NCBI GenBank assembly: GCA_039000515.1
Contig: JBCFYV010011164.1
Location: 36,615,521-36,679,520, forward strand
DNA length: 64,000 nucleotides
DNA from: Timema cristinae
Lineage: Eukaryota > Arthropoda > Insecta > Phasmatodea > Timematidae
Direction of reading: 5' to 3'
A program made the position numbers and the translations under genes. The notes below the pieces were generated by a model. That model worked only from the letters and a program-made list of their open reading frames with translations. It was not told the origin of the DNA and did no database searches. Of this stretch, positions 27,501 to 42,449 are shown one piece after another. How positions within the stretch are numbered: the stretch's first letter is position 1; each line of letters begins with the position of its first letter.

Positions 27501-30500
27501 AATGACAAACTTGAATGGCAACTTGAAATCTTCCATCTATATTATAGGCGATAAAAGAATATATTTGATTTTTTTTTTAATCAGATAGTGATTTAATACA
27601 AATTAATATTCATTATTCAAATAAATAAACATAGCAAAATACTTATATATTGAACACCTTATTCTGATTAAATTTATATGAAAATTAAATAATGAATATA
27701 TAAATAAATATTTTCAATTTATTAATAGCTATAAATTATTTATTTAAATAATAATAATTAAGTACAGCCATAGACCAATGGAAAGGATTGGGAATAAAAA
27801 GGATATGTTCAAGGTCGTAGCTGGGGTGGGGAGGTTACTTATTAGTGTACATGCCGGACACCCCCCCTTGTCCCTCATTTTATTAACAAAATATATATGG
27901 CTTTAATTATGGTTCAAACAATATCAAAATTAAGGTACAAGTACAAATCAGGGGGCTGTGTTACCATGAAAAGCACTTCAAATAGCTTCTAGAGGTGTTT
28001 AATATTTAGAATTTTTCTAGCTTTAGGCAGTTAGCAGGTTATGTTGCTATATAAAAGAACTTTAGATAGCTTCTAGTGGTGTTTAATATTTAGAATTTGT
28101 CTTAGCCTTTGGCAGTTAGGAGACTATGTTAGTTAGCATAAATAAACACTTCAGAAAGCTTATAGGACAGTTTATCATTTATAATTATTTCTACCCTCTG
28201 GCAATTGGGGGATGGGTCCACCAAACACCCCCTCCTCCCGCCTCCAAAATTATTGGCTGGCTACAGCCTTGATTAAGTTCACCCTATGGAGAGTAGCAAT
28301 GAGAGCATAAAATAATTTCATATTTTGAGGTAGGCCTTTCTTACTTTTTTTTATGTCTAAAGTAGGTAGTTTTTGAAAATATGATTTATCTTTTAAATAA
28401 TATTTTTCCATATAACATTCAAATTTTTAAAAGCCTTTTTAACAACTTTATTTTAGGTCTGGTGAAAAAGTGGGTTCATATGACGCTAATTACAAACTCT
28501 TCAACGAGACCAGTTGTTTTAAATCTCTATAAAGATTGCAGTGAAATGGTTAATGTATTATAGCCTTAATGGAACAGAGTTGGTATTACTTTCAATAAAA
28601 ATATATCTCTTCAAGGAAAAACACTTTAACTTTTAGAGGTATGTTTTGTTATACACAGAAGAAGGTACAGGAAATAGGGAATGAAGAAAAATATGGCTTT
28701 TACAATGAAAATAACACATTTTACATTGCTGCCACAGGATAGAGGGGTAAAGATTGCCTCTCGAAGAAAATTAATCTTTACCACCCAACCCTCTTGACAT
28801 TTTATCAGAACTCATCAGGAGGGAGTATAAACTAAAAAAAAAAAAAAAATGGAGAGAAAAAGGAACATTGTACAGAATGATGAAAGGAAATGGCTACTTC
28901 TTAACCAATTTCACTTATTACTGACAAAATGAAACCTAGTTTGGGGGGTGGGCAGTAACGATCAATTTTCTTCAAGAGGCAGCTATTACTCTTTGTCTAA
29001 TGATAGCGATGTGAAGATGAAATATGTTCTTTTCATTGTAAAAGCCATATTGTATTTATTCACTTTTGTGTATTTCTATTTTTTGTACCGTATTGCCTGA
29101 CATATTAACTAAAGATAAAAATATTAATTCTACAGACAAATAAATACAAATTATCCCCCAATAATTTTCAATTTTTGAATTTTCCAAACTTGAAAGTTTG
29201 AGCATATTAATGGTGGCTAAACTTACTTCTTACTTTTAACTTTTTTGGGTATCAGGTAAATGGACACAAATGATGTCCACAGCTTGTTAATTTTTTCCTC
29301 TGGAATATAAGATGGAACTCATTGTTATAGGAGTATGATAAATGCTACCATATTTCACATCCAAAATTTGAACACTCTTTCATACCATTTCATCGGCTTA
29401 TTGAAACATGTTCTACCGATGTGCTGGTTACTATTCAACGGGTTTTGTTGTATAACTTCCCAGGTATTCATATCTAATCTGTACGTGTGTCGCTGGTCAG
29501 AGTTTACAACAAAAGTTCTCATGTTCCGACTCCATAAGTTTATTATAGCTTTCTTCCGCAAGTCGTTCAGTGAGCCATCAAGAATTGCTTCAAGCTTCAA
29601 GTCTTTACTTCTGTCCGGACATTTTTCCTTCAACCTTAGACTAACCAGAACATATTCTACGATTCTGAGAACAAGTGACTTCTTTGTAAGAAAATATAAG
29701 GCTTTTTTCACCCAATGCAAAGATTGTCTACAATTTCTACTTTGTCTAAGTGATTTTGTTTGTTTTTTAGTACAGTTTGATTTAACTTTTGGTTTTTCTT
29801 CAAAATTTGTCATTAGATTTTTATTGATTGTGCATTGTGTAGGTATTTCCCATGCAATCTCACAATTAATAAAATGAATGTTCATCAATTTTGACAAATC
29901 AAGTCCTCTGTCCATACACTGTTCAAAAGACAAACACAAGGGTTCTTCTAAAAAGTCTGGTCTTTGGCGTTTCTGTTTGATTTTTTGTTTTATGATAACA
30001 GTAAGTTTTTTCCTCATGTTTGGATTCCTTCTTCTGCAGCGGATGTCAGATTTAAATAAAAATGGTCTCGATTCCTGTTTGTTAATTATGATCATCTTAC
30101 TATACATTATATAAAATCAACATATCAATATGTATTTGAGATTATAAACAATAATTTTGTATTACAATTTCAATTGTAATGGATTACTGGCAAAATAAGT
30201 TATTGACAATTTGTAAGAGTTAAAAATTGTTTTCAAATTTTTATGCTATTATTTACCCTACAATTGTCCACATAAAAAACAAAGCTCTAAGAAAAAGTAT
30301 TTACAAAAATGACAGTATTTATTAAACTGTAAAATGTACTATTTGGATTTTATTTCTATGTAATTAGTACTTATTAGTGCACATGCCTGGATACTCAACA
30401 TCCTAAATCAGTTTCTAAACACATGTGTAGCATTATTAAATCTGAATAAATATGCTTGATGGTTGAAAGTTAAATAAATACATATAGAAGTAACATATGG

Positions 30501-33500
30501 TGAATTAAGCTTGTTTCTTTGATAATAATTGTAGATGCGTAGACATTAAACAGTTCAACTTAGAAGCCATTACTAATATTAAATCACTTGGATAGGTACT
30601 TGTTTTAACATACAAATCTTTGCAGCGTAAAATAGTGTCGCAGGTCTTGACCCAAACAAATACAAGCACATAAATTCTTCAGTTTGAATAGTAGAATATC
30701 AAACACAAACACTGACATAAAAAGATGAAGTAAATAAGTTTACTATGCAAAGTTAATTTCACTGCTGACATAAACTGTATATTCTTTTTACTGTAGAAAC
30801 AAATAGCGAACTTTGCATTGAACATATATTATAATACATGCATTCACAGAGTCGACATCAAATGCCAACAATACAAAGTCTTATTTACTGTCTTTCCTAT
30901 GTCCTCATTTAAACAAGTGAGTAAAGTCAAATAAACCAAAAACAAAGAACCAATAGTACATTATATTGACTGAAGGAACTTATCTTGTATGGCTGTATGG
31001 GAAGCAGTAGATAAAGAAAATAACAATGGGAGAGAAGAAAGTACTGAAAAATGAGATCTTGGATAGGATCTAGATTCTAGAGTATGGCTGTAATACTATA
31101 ACCTTGACCAATTTTATTTTTCTTGGTATTAGAGTTGGGTCGAATCCACTATTTTACAAATTCTAATCTTGAAACATGACTCATGGATACTTTCATTTTT
31201 GAATTGAGTCTATTAAAATAATATAGTTATAAAAACTGTGACCAAACAATGAATCAATTTTAATACTATCCAAATCACAAATTACTGTGTTAAAGTTATA
31301 TAATGTGGGTTGTTATGAAAGATTGTTTCTCTGTCACACTCTTGCACTTGAAGGATGACCACTTCTTAACTCATTGTCATCCCCCAAGGGCCGAACCCTC
31401 TCACGGCCCTTTTTGTGACAGCTCAGATACCTCCGAGTTGTGCCCCCCCCCCCCCCCCCCCGCCGCCCAAACCACCTGGCAGTGAGATATAAGCGATGCT
31501 TAATCTGAAAGGTTGTTTGTTGTTCAGCTCAATGCTTGAAAACACCCTCTTAGGCTGTAAAATAATGCAAAACCACTTGAGTTTATTCACTTTCCCAAAC
31601 CTACCTTCCTCTCCTGCCTCCGACCCACTGCCCGTGGTAGCCTGCTGAGATTTATAGCACACCCCTGCTTACCAGAGATGAAACTTGCTTACCTAATTAA
31701 ATGGGCCTTCAGGGTCACCCAGAAACTGTAGTTATTCTAGAGATAGAGCAAGAGTGTATAACCAAACAATCGTAGCAACAAAATAAAATGTGAATATAGC
31801 CACATTACTTATTTGAAATGTTATATGGAATTGTTAGTTATAATTTTATAATGAATTTAATTTAATTACTAATATTAATAATTAAAAAGTTTGACTTCTA
31901 AACAACATTCCATCAAATCCAAAAATATAATATTTTTTGATTTGAAATTTGAATTATTTGAATCTTTCAAATATGAAATTTCATACAGACTTATAATTTT
32001 ATTTTTAAAATTGCTTAATTTTTCCTTACATTATTTTAAATAAAGATATAAAAGAACAATAATTCTTAGCTACCCTTCATGGAAAAGACAAAATAAACAG
32101 CAAAAAATAGGACCTTAGCCTTCTTAAGAGCTTCATGCTATTTTTGTATTGCCATTATATGAATGACCATTATTATACATTTTGAGTAATTTATGCTCAC
32201 AGTTAAGGTTTATGGATTTGTGTAGAGGGACTTACAACACTTATCTACTTCATATCATAATTCAAGCAGTAGTCAAAGCATATTTCAGTTTATTTTTCAT
32301 TCTGGTTATTTTCATGATTATTAAAATGTGTGATGAGTTAAATTAAACAAAAAATCATGATTTTATTAAAATATAACTGTCCAGGGCCCGGATTTTGATA
32401 ACATGACAGTAATTACTTTTTTTTTTTTTGCTTCATCACATACTCATGGTTACCTAAACTTCATGAATGCCTGGTTGTTGAAATGTTTGTTTTATGGGTC
32501 ATTTTGTCATTTTTTGTCATTAGGAATTTTAGGTCATATTTACTTAGTTTTTGTACTTTTTATGCATTTAAAGGAATCTTCGAGTCATTTTAAGGCATTC
32601 ATGTTGAGTGAGCATATTTTAAAATACTTTCAATTTTTTATGAATGCAAATTTTCCAACCTACAGTTGCCGAAATGAGAAGATGATGTAGACAATGAACT
32701 TTGTAGCCTCTTTGCTTGTATGATTGAAAATACACGTATATGGTGAGACTGCAACTAGGCTGGAGAGGGTTGCAATGGAAGGGGGTAGTTATTGCATCTA
32801 AAGCACATATTAGTAAATTAATATTAAGCCTATATTTAGCAGAGCAAAAGCTTGGTTGTTAAAGATTTCATTGCATGGATAATTTATAGCTTACCATTGC
32901 AAAGCATGTGTTTTATTTAGTCATGTGCGTTTATAACAACTTTTTGTTTATTTTTTAAGATCATTTTTTTAATTATTAAAGTAATTTTTTAGAATATTTA
33001 GGTCATTCTTTGATTATCTTTAGGTCATCAAAATCCATAATATGGTCATTACCATATATTATTTATTACCTTTGTAATATTGAAAATAAAAGAAACTACG
33101 GACTTTGCATAGGCCATGTTCAGAAAAAATCTTGTCTGCTTAGTACTATTCAGGACTTATAGTAGCTAGCCCCCTTTACACATTCTATCTCGTTGGTGCA
33201 TACTTACAACATTTGCCATTACAAATGAATTTGGGCCATGCTTGAGACTACTAACCTTTGAAATAGTTCTGGGTAAGAACCAAATGTGACATTAGGAAAT
33301 TCTTTGGCAGTTGAGGATAAGGGACCTGCTATGGAGTCTTCTGGTGATTTGATGTACAGTTCCTTCATGAAGAACTTGCAATGTCCTGCACCAAACAGAT
33401 CCTAGTAAATAAGAAATTAACTTTTTGGGCTATTTAAATGTCACATGATGCCTTTTTTAGCAATGTATTTTAATACCTGTTAAGGTTATATGCATATGTA

Positions 33501-36500
33501 CTATTTATATTAATAAGTTAAGAATGAGAGGAAGGCTGAATTTAGAATAATTGTACCCACATTTGTATGGATGGAGAGTGGAAAATCACCCTCAGTACAA
33601 TCGAGCGAGACTAAAATTCCAATCTCCCTGACATTGGCAGGCTAGTTTATTGCGAGAGCGATGCCTTAGATCATGCGGCCTCCGAGCATTTCAAATGAAT
33701 TATGAAGTGTGTTAATTGATGTGTGTAGTATTTTGAAATGCTTAGTGCTTGTTGAGATTCAAAACCAATTAGAATTATAGGATCAAATTAACAACCAGGC
33801 CTCAGACCAGTAATTTAACACTTAATTGGATGTATGAGACGTGTGTGAAACTTCTGGATTTGACCATCATAAAGCTTCACCCCTCCCCCTTCCCCGAAAA
33901 AAATAATTAAAACACACATTAATGTTAATGCTTTTAAATTTTCTGCAGTTATTTTCAGCACAAATGAATGTTAATGTAAAAAAAAAATCTGAAATAATTA
34001 TATTGTATTTTGTGCTAATCACTTAATTTATCATTTTAAAGGAACTCTGTTAACTACGTTTGGAATACAGGATTTTTAAAATTATATTTAGTACATAAAC
34101 TTACATAGTTACGCAAAGTATTATAATTTTATCTAACATATTTTTTTTTATATATTTAAACTTCGATTTGGCTTTGGGAATATCTCATGGTATTTGATTC
34201 GACTTCGGTTTGAATATAAAGTGGACTTTGTACACTCCTAGAATGTATGAATGTTATAATGAATGGATTATGAGAAAGAATGTCAACATTATTTAGTTAC
34301 TATTTGTATTTTCTATTATTCTATTATATTTATGTTTCCTCTTATATTCATAATTTTTTCCAAGATTCAGGATTCAAAAGTCAATTGGCTATTTGAATTT
34401 GAGACTCAAATTAGTAAAATAGTGGAGTTGAGCAAATTTAGTTAAAATAAATATATTAGACACAGTCAAAATTTTATAGAGAGGGTCTTATCTAAAAGCT
34501 AGAAAAGTTACTAGATCTACTTTCGCATATTGTTGTCAATCTTGTAAATGTCACTGTTGCTAGACATTATTAAATCCTATAAAATAATACTAATAAACTA
34601 GAAAAATGTTTTTAATTTTGGGTGCAAAAAAAAGTTTGTATTTGCAAATAGGCCCTTGCTAAGAAGGAGGTAGAGGATTATAATCTCACACGGTAAAAGA
34701 GGTAGGAGAATAAAACCTGACCTGAATGGCAACCCCCCCCCCCCCCCTATACACGAACTTGATGACAAAATAGTGTCCCATAAAAACTATAGTACTTGTA
34801 AACTGTTTAAAGTTACTGAAATTACCTCACTCAAAATGGAGAATGATTTCTCCATTAGCTGTGGGATACCAGGGAAGATGTAGACATTTTTTATGCTGAC
34901 ATTCGGATATAATGTTCTTTTACCCTGCCTGTCAAAGCCAAAATTAAGTTTAGCAGATTTTGGCACCTGCAAGAGAAAATAAAACTATTATTTTGATGTA
35001 TGATAAACATATTATTATATTTTATTATTCATTGTATGGGGAAAAAAGCCTGCATCACAAAGATAAATCAAATAAAAAAAGGTTACTGACAACAATACAC
35101 ACAAAAAATAACACTATCAAAACACTAAAATTATTGAAATTAAGAATATGTGCTTAATCAATAGCTGCATACACTTTCAAACAAATGTATTACATTAATA
35201 ATTAATGGTATTAAAAATTAATAAACCTGCAAAACTTCACAAAATAAAAAATAATTAAATTAAATTGTAATTGTGATTTTAACTTTATTCATCAGCTTGG
35301 GATAAAATATGTCAATCATATTTGCAATATTACATTTTGTAAGCAATATTTAAATCATACATTTATGTAACCATACAATATTTCAATTAAATTTTCTATT
35401 CAACTTCGCTTTGAATTGAAAAAGTGAACATTGCACATGGCTAATAAATTTACTTATTCCTGATAAGGTTAATTGTCCCGGTTATCTTCCTTCGCCACAA
35501 CATTTTAGAGTGTTTATATAATGTCTTCATATTATATTCCTTTGGTACACAAGTTATGGTATTAGTAAAATGTGGTATCAATAGACGATCGCCAATCAAA
35601 AACACAAATTACTCTACTCAATGAACACTTACACAAGCTAACTTCATGGCTGGAGAGTTAAGGTCGTCTGTCTTATAAAACATTTTACACATGCTTACTA
35701 GCTCTGGATGGGGTGCCACACTCTCTCCGAAGGCTTTGGCCACAGCTGGAGAAACAACAGACTTTACAAACACAATCTGATAGAACCTAATATGCCAGAA
35801 CAATGAGATCAAGGAAATAAATACAGATATCAAATGTATTATATTTATATAACAAAGTGTTCAGTTGAAAATTGTGAAATTTGGGTGGGTTCATCTAGCG
35901 AGGTGTCCAGTCTTCTGCCAAAGAAGGGGGCCAAAGAAGAGGACTATGTAGGCTTAAAATTAAATAATTATGTATTATGGCGTGTTTTAATTGTGAACTT
36001 TGAGGCCTAAAGTTGTGTAGGCCTTGCCCTTCTATCCTCTCTTTAATGTTCAATTTTACTCAAACTATAAAATCCTAATAAAGTGTTTGAAAGGTGAAGT
36101 GTAAGGACATGCAAACCATCCCTTCACTTGGATAAGGGTAAATTAAAGTGTGGAAAAACACAACCCCCTCAATGCAATCAACGTGAGATCAGACCCCATT
36201 TTTCTAAAGGTCTGCGGGTTAAGCAGGTTAGAGTAGGTTAGAGTAGCTTAGATAGACATCTGAGGGCCCAAATTGAAAACTACATCATAACAATGGAATT
36301 TAATTTCCTGAGCTGTTTGAAGACAAAATATTTTCTTGTTGCTTTTATTTAGATATACATTTGAACAAGATTATTTATGATCAGGGCCTGAATGACCAAA
36401 GAATTTACAAAAAATGACCTATAAAATGACAATAAAAACTCAAAATAAAGACTTATTAAAATTAGTTATTAAATTCTTGATGAAAAATGAACAGCTATTG

Positions 36501-39500
36501 TCAGCCAGTACATTTTTATATTTTGAAAAGTTACTTTCTACTTCTTCGAAAACAATGGGAGTATACTTGAAATTAATAAATCACTAGATCTTAGTTCTTC
36601 AATGTCAGCAGTGATATAAACTTTTCCTGTCATCACTTGAGATATGGAGCACAAAGTTTTGTAGCACGAGTTTCTTTCAAGCCCGAGTTTGGGTTTTCTG
36701 AAACTAACCCTCCAATATCACCTCACACATTTTCCAAATCACCTTCCGGTGTTTTTATCAAAGCTATCATGTTTTTGAAACTCACGCTTCTCTCCTGAAG
36801 ATGTGTAATGGTTGACGCCAAGGAGCTGATTTGCCTTGATGTATGCCAGTTTTCCTTTCATTTCATTGTTTTAAAACTATTAGTGAGAGACCTTGATGGT
36901 CCTAGCATCTACTACAGACTTTACAGTTTAAAAATTGTCACAATAGTATACACAGGCTTTGATTCAAGTGCCCCATCGTATGATAATAGGCTGTGATGAC
37001 AAGGAAACATCGAGAACTATAGATTTAAAGAGTTGCCTACGTGATGGAGCTTTGGACAGATACCTTCTTTGTGTGTGACTCTTGAGTGTCAAGAAACAAG
37101 ATTATGAATGAAGTTATCCGGAAAGAGTAGGAGTACAGGGAGTACATGAGATAGTAGAGGAAGCCAAAGAAAATGTTGGAATGAAATATATAGGAAAAAG
37201 AACGCAAGGGAGGCCAAGAAAGAGATGAAAGGAGCATATAACAGAAAGTGTTCAAGTGAGAGGAAAAGCATGGAAAAAAGTAAAGGAGGAAGAGTGGTGG
37301 AAGAAAAGAGGTATATGGAGGCATTTTATTAAACTGATCTGGTCACATGCTGGAAACAGCTGTTGGTGATTATAGTGTGTCAACTTGAGGAAAGTTCGCC
37401 CTCATTTCCTCTATGCAAAGCATTACCGAGGCAAGTTACATACATATGCATCATTCTAGAGTATAATGATTTAATTGCTTTGGCTGCTTTAACAATGTAT
37501 GGCGCTGCACCGGTCACAAAGAGCAAAACTTTGTTATGTCACACACTCTCTGGCTATAGCAAAACTATAGATATGTTGAAGAGTTTACATATTGTTGAAT
37601 GGTTTACAGATTCAGTAGTGAGCAAAAATATCTCTCCTGGTTTGTCAATTTCCAGGTGTAGTGAATGTCCCAAGCAATGTGGATTTTATAAACATGCAGG
37701 TAACGGGGTTACATAGTTCGTTTGGATTCATACATTATTTTATTTAGTCATCTTAGTGTGAGGTGAAATATCTGATGTTTGAATATTCATGTTTTATCAA
37801 TGCATAATTTTGAGTCATTTTCAAATAATTTAAAATTTTTATTAAAAAAAAAATACTTAAAAATTATGTATTAAACAAAAAAGCAAGAAAAGTTTTACCT
37901 ATAAATCTAAAATGGCAAAAAATGACCAAAACTTGACCTAAGTATGAAATATTAATTACTACAACCAGGGACTCATTGACAGAATTTATTTACAAATGAA
38001 CATTGTCTCTAATGGACAAAAAAAATATTAAAAAATGACATGTTATCAAAATCTGGGCCCTGTATATGATAATATTTTAATAATTGTTTCCTTGCACCAT
38101 GTGGTTCGTTCTCAACACAAACAATTCTTTTATTTTAGCACTGCCATCATAAAATAATACAAAATATACTGAAACTTTGTGTATTTTAAACTTTTTAATG
38201 AATTTTGCAAAATTCCACAGAAATAATTTCAGGAACTTTTCTCACATATTCTTTACTCTTGAGTTTTTAACCAGCAGAACATTTTGTACAGATATATTAA
38301 CTAGCCAAATAGCATTGGTATTATAGGTTCTATTAATAATATAAGGCAATAAGCACAAATGTACCAGTTAGAAAATATTTTGCTATAAAATATAATTTTA
38401 TGCATAATCAATATTCAAAAAACATCACATAAAAACAATCAATATTAATTATATTAACATTTTTTTAAATTAGTGTTTTCAACCTCATGATTATTAACGA
38501 CTTGATATATGGGGTAGTAATGGGAGTAGTTTTGGGGAAATACACTTGCACTTAATATGGAGGGAGAGAAAAGACTACTGTAATAAATCCCATGTGGAAA
38601 AACCACACATAATGTCTCTGGCTAAATTCAAAAACTTGACCTTCCTGTCACCGGAAATTTAGTTCATTGCGAGCCTTTGTGAATGATCACTTATGAGAGT
38701 AAAATTGATAAGCAAAGCAGATTAGTATACACTAAAAAAACTTCATGGTATGAGCCCGCAATCAAGCTACAACGACTGAGTGGCTACCGCTGTTAGCAAT
38801 GATGGTGCCAACATTTGCAGATAGAGGGTGTCATGTGGTCAGCACAATAAGCCCTCCGTTAATCTCAGTTTTCTAAACCAGAGCTGCTACTTCTTTAATC
38901 AAATACCTACTCATTAGCCCTCATATGTCTGAGTTCTATCTTGGTCTAAATCCACTGCTTCACATTTAAATTTTGAAAGCACTGGGGATCAAACCCAGGA
39001 CCTCTAGATTTGTAACCAGGAACTCTGATCACTAGACCAAAGAGGCAGTCTGGTATACACTAAAACGAATAAAGAAACTATACATGCTTTAAAGTGGCTT
39101 ATTAACTGCACAGCCACTCGTGTGTATTAATGGGCAATAACATTGCACAGTAATAACAATACAAAGTACATTTATTATAGTATATGTAAAACATTTTAGA
39201 AAACATTCTAAATCAATCTTTAATAAGGAGTGAATAAATATAAGTTAAGACTTAGATATCGTTATCTAAAAATTGAGATATGATTTTAGATTAAAGAATT
39301 TATAAAATTATTCCTAGTATTCACATTTATAAATTCTTTAATCCAAAATTATATCATCTCAATTTTCAAATAACAATATCCAAGTCTTAATTTATATAGT
39401 ATAAGTATGTTGCTAAGACCCTTTACAGTGCAAAACATGAGTGTCAACTCTGGTCTGTATAGTGAAGCTCAAAAACTTTATAGGTATCATAGGTAGAAAT

Positions 39501-42415
39501 GAGTTTTTAAAAATCAAAATTGCACATACATAAACATGGAGAAAGAATGGAACACCAGTGTACACATGGAAAAAAGCGTTAATCTTGTCTCGTCTACTCT
39601 ACTGGTGATGAGGAAATTGAGGTTTGAATCTCTAACGAGTGAAACAATATAGCTTTTTCTAAAATAGTTTCTCTCTCTCTCTAGACAAATGTGGAAACAT
39701 TTGCACTAAATTATACCTTCACCACTGTCCCATTTTTAATAATGCAGATAGCCCTAATACTCTAATAGGTACCTAGTAAGATGTGGAACATAAAACAAAT
39801 TATGAATATACATTCTTTGTCACTCTGAAACAAATTTACTTAAATCAAAATTGACCGTTAACCCTTTTTTATTTATATGAGGTATTTAACGTTCTGAATC
39901 CACTGATTATATGAGCATACAAAAATTTCTTTGAGCAAGAGCAAAAGGGCCTACCAATTTTGCCGGTAAAGGTATTTTACCATGCCTTTCAAGGTCTTTT
40001 ACATGCAACAATCAACAGGAGATCAACATCTTTATTTCCCCTCCGAAGGAAGTTGTGTTAAGGATTTTTATCACTCTAGAAAAATCTGTTACTTCAAGCT
40101 GGGTTTGAACCCATAATCATCAGGTCTTGAGGTGAGCACTTTACCCTGAGAGCAGTAAGTTCCATGTTAAAAAAAGGTCTGATAAAATTGGCAAACAATA
40201 CCTCACCTTCAAATGTGATGTCATCGTGTGTGGGACCAATTCCTCCTGTTGTGATGACATAGGTATACTTTTGTGAAAAAACCTGTACCTCCTCAATAAT
40301 CGCTGCTTCATCGTCACCAACTGTGGAGATCTATAAACCAAATATACTTAATTGAGTTGATATATTTAATAGGGATGTGGCCCTCGAATCCTTAAGAATA
40401 TTTGAGATTCGAGAAAATGTTGATTTCAAGAGTAAAATCTTTCGATTTTTTCCCCCGATTTTTCAAGTGAAATTTGTTTTATAGCTCTATTACTACTTCT
40501 TGCTGGTGGAACAGAATAAAATATATTTATATGACGAACTTAACAACCCGGCCCCAGACCAGTAATTTAACACCCAACTGAATGTATAAATGTTATAATG
40601 AATGAAGTATAAGTTGGCTTGGTGCAGAAAATACATTTTGACTTTGGAAAATTTTTGGGTGGGAAATATCAATTTCCAGTAAGAAAAGGATGGGAAATTA
40701 AAAAAAAAAAAATTGTACACCTTATGCTTATATTTAATTTTTAGATTTATAATTTGATAGTGTAAGAGCATAATTATTTTAAGGCTTATTTCGGCAGGAG
40801 GTTATCCCACGCTTGTACATTTCCTTGGAAGTCAAGAGTATTGGGTTGCCATCCTTCTGAGAGTGGCATATAGCTCAAATAACTTGCATCCTGTTGACGA
40901 GCGAGCACGGTATGACCGATGGACCTTCCTGGCTGATGAAACTCGAGATCAGCAAGTTTGTGTGTGAGAATAACACACGGTTGTTGAATGTTGGAAGCCA
41001 TGCTGAGTACATGTGTGACAATATCAGGCATGACTGATGAAAGGACGATATAAAATATAATTTGGTGGTTCACCCCGCAGAAGGGTCGATCGTGGGTCTA
41101 CCGAAAGGTTGTGAGACCGTTATCGTGCCTGCTCCCTCATCACAGGAGGTCTATCCGGTTACTCATGTAGTAGTTTACTATCTGACTAGATTAATAAATA
41201 TATCTTATTGGACTAACTTGGAAGTTTCATTATCCCCGAACCATCCATTCCAACCCCTACCGCTCGGGGTACATCCTAGCCATGTAAGTCCCTACGGTGA
41301 CACAGTAGTGCTGTAGTAGGGTTGGCTACCAGGCATCCAGAAAAAACAAGTGACCTTACACAGTTTTGTCAGAAGTAGGATAGGGACATTACAATAGTAA
41401 GTCTTCTCATTCATTCCAATAAAATAACATTAAAATAATTTTATTTTAAAATTTAAGGCTTAGGGCCATTTTATTCCGATCAGGGTCAGAAAAAGAGACA
41501 ACAAATTCTCTGACTAGGTTGAAATTTAGAGGTTTGAACAATAAATTTAAATTATATAGTCTCATAGAATTTTAAAAAAAATCTATAATCTTATACTTCT
41601 AGTAAGATGTTCATCCATTTGCTGGCATTATGTTACATCCTGTCGTGAGCCAGACCGTGTGACCTTGGACTTTGTTTTCTTATTGTAGAGACTAAATCTG
41701 CAAGTCGCATATTGAATGTGGGGAGTGCCATTTGATAAATAACAGTCTAAGGAGAGCTATCAAAATCACTGTATGGTGGCCTCACCACTTACGGTCGAAC
41801 TGGGCTCCTCAGGCCACCGCGCGAGGTCCTTGAGTTTCGTACAAGTTCCCTCGTTTAGTTCAGTCTGTTTGATGTACCCATTGTATTGTAAACTATTATT
41901 TTTACTTAATTAAATATAACTCTTTGTACACTGCCTTGTAATTCACAAGCGTTCACCTCCCATGACCTACTCATTAAATAAGAGTGACCCGATATACTCG
42001 GGGGTAGCCATCCAGTCACAAAAGTCACTTAGACTCCCCAATTCCAAGGTAGCCAATAGTAAGAGCAGACACCATCGAGCCACCATGTGAAAAGGGAGGT
42101 TTTACATATATTAATTTATTTTTATATTATAAGTTTTCCAAATAAAAACTAAATAATATTTGGTCCAACACGTGGAAGGTAATGTTTTGAAGTAGAGGTT
42201 TGGAATGCTAACAAATATCAAGAAAGGAAGAAGCTACAAAAGTATGAAAGAAAATGCTTAGGACCGAGGAAATTGAAGGACATCCAGTTGACACTTGTCT
42301 CGGGGCAGATTCACAGATGAAGAAGAAAATAAAAAACCTAGGTCTAATCCAACTTTTATAAGTGTGTATTATAATCAAGCATTTTTGGTGTATACAGTAT
42401 GTATGTATGTGTGTG

Positions 42416-42449
<34 letters not shown>

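Noticed and set aside
29335..29877. 180-codon ORF on the plus strand as a gene
   Set aside because: It overlaps the 250-codon minus-strand ORF and has a Phe/Leu/Cys-heavy composition typical of an antisense shadow.
37037..37324. 95-codon Phe/Ser-rich ORF as a membrane protein gene
   Set aside because: It is the complement of a purine-rich tract (GAAAG/GGAGG words) inside a hAT-type element.
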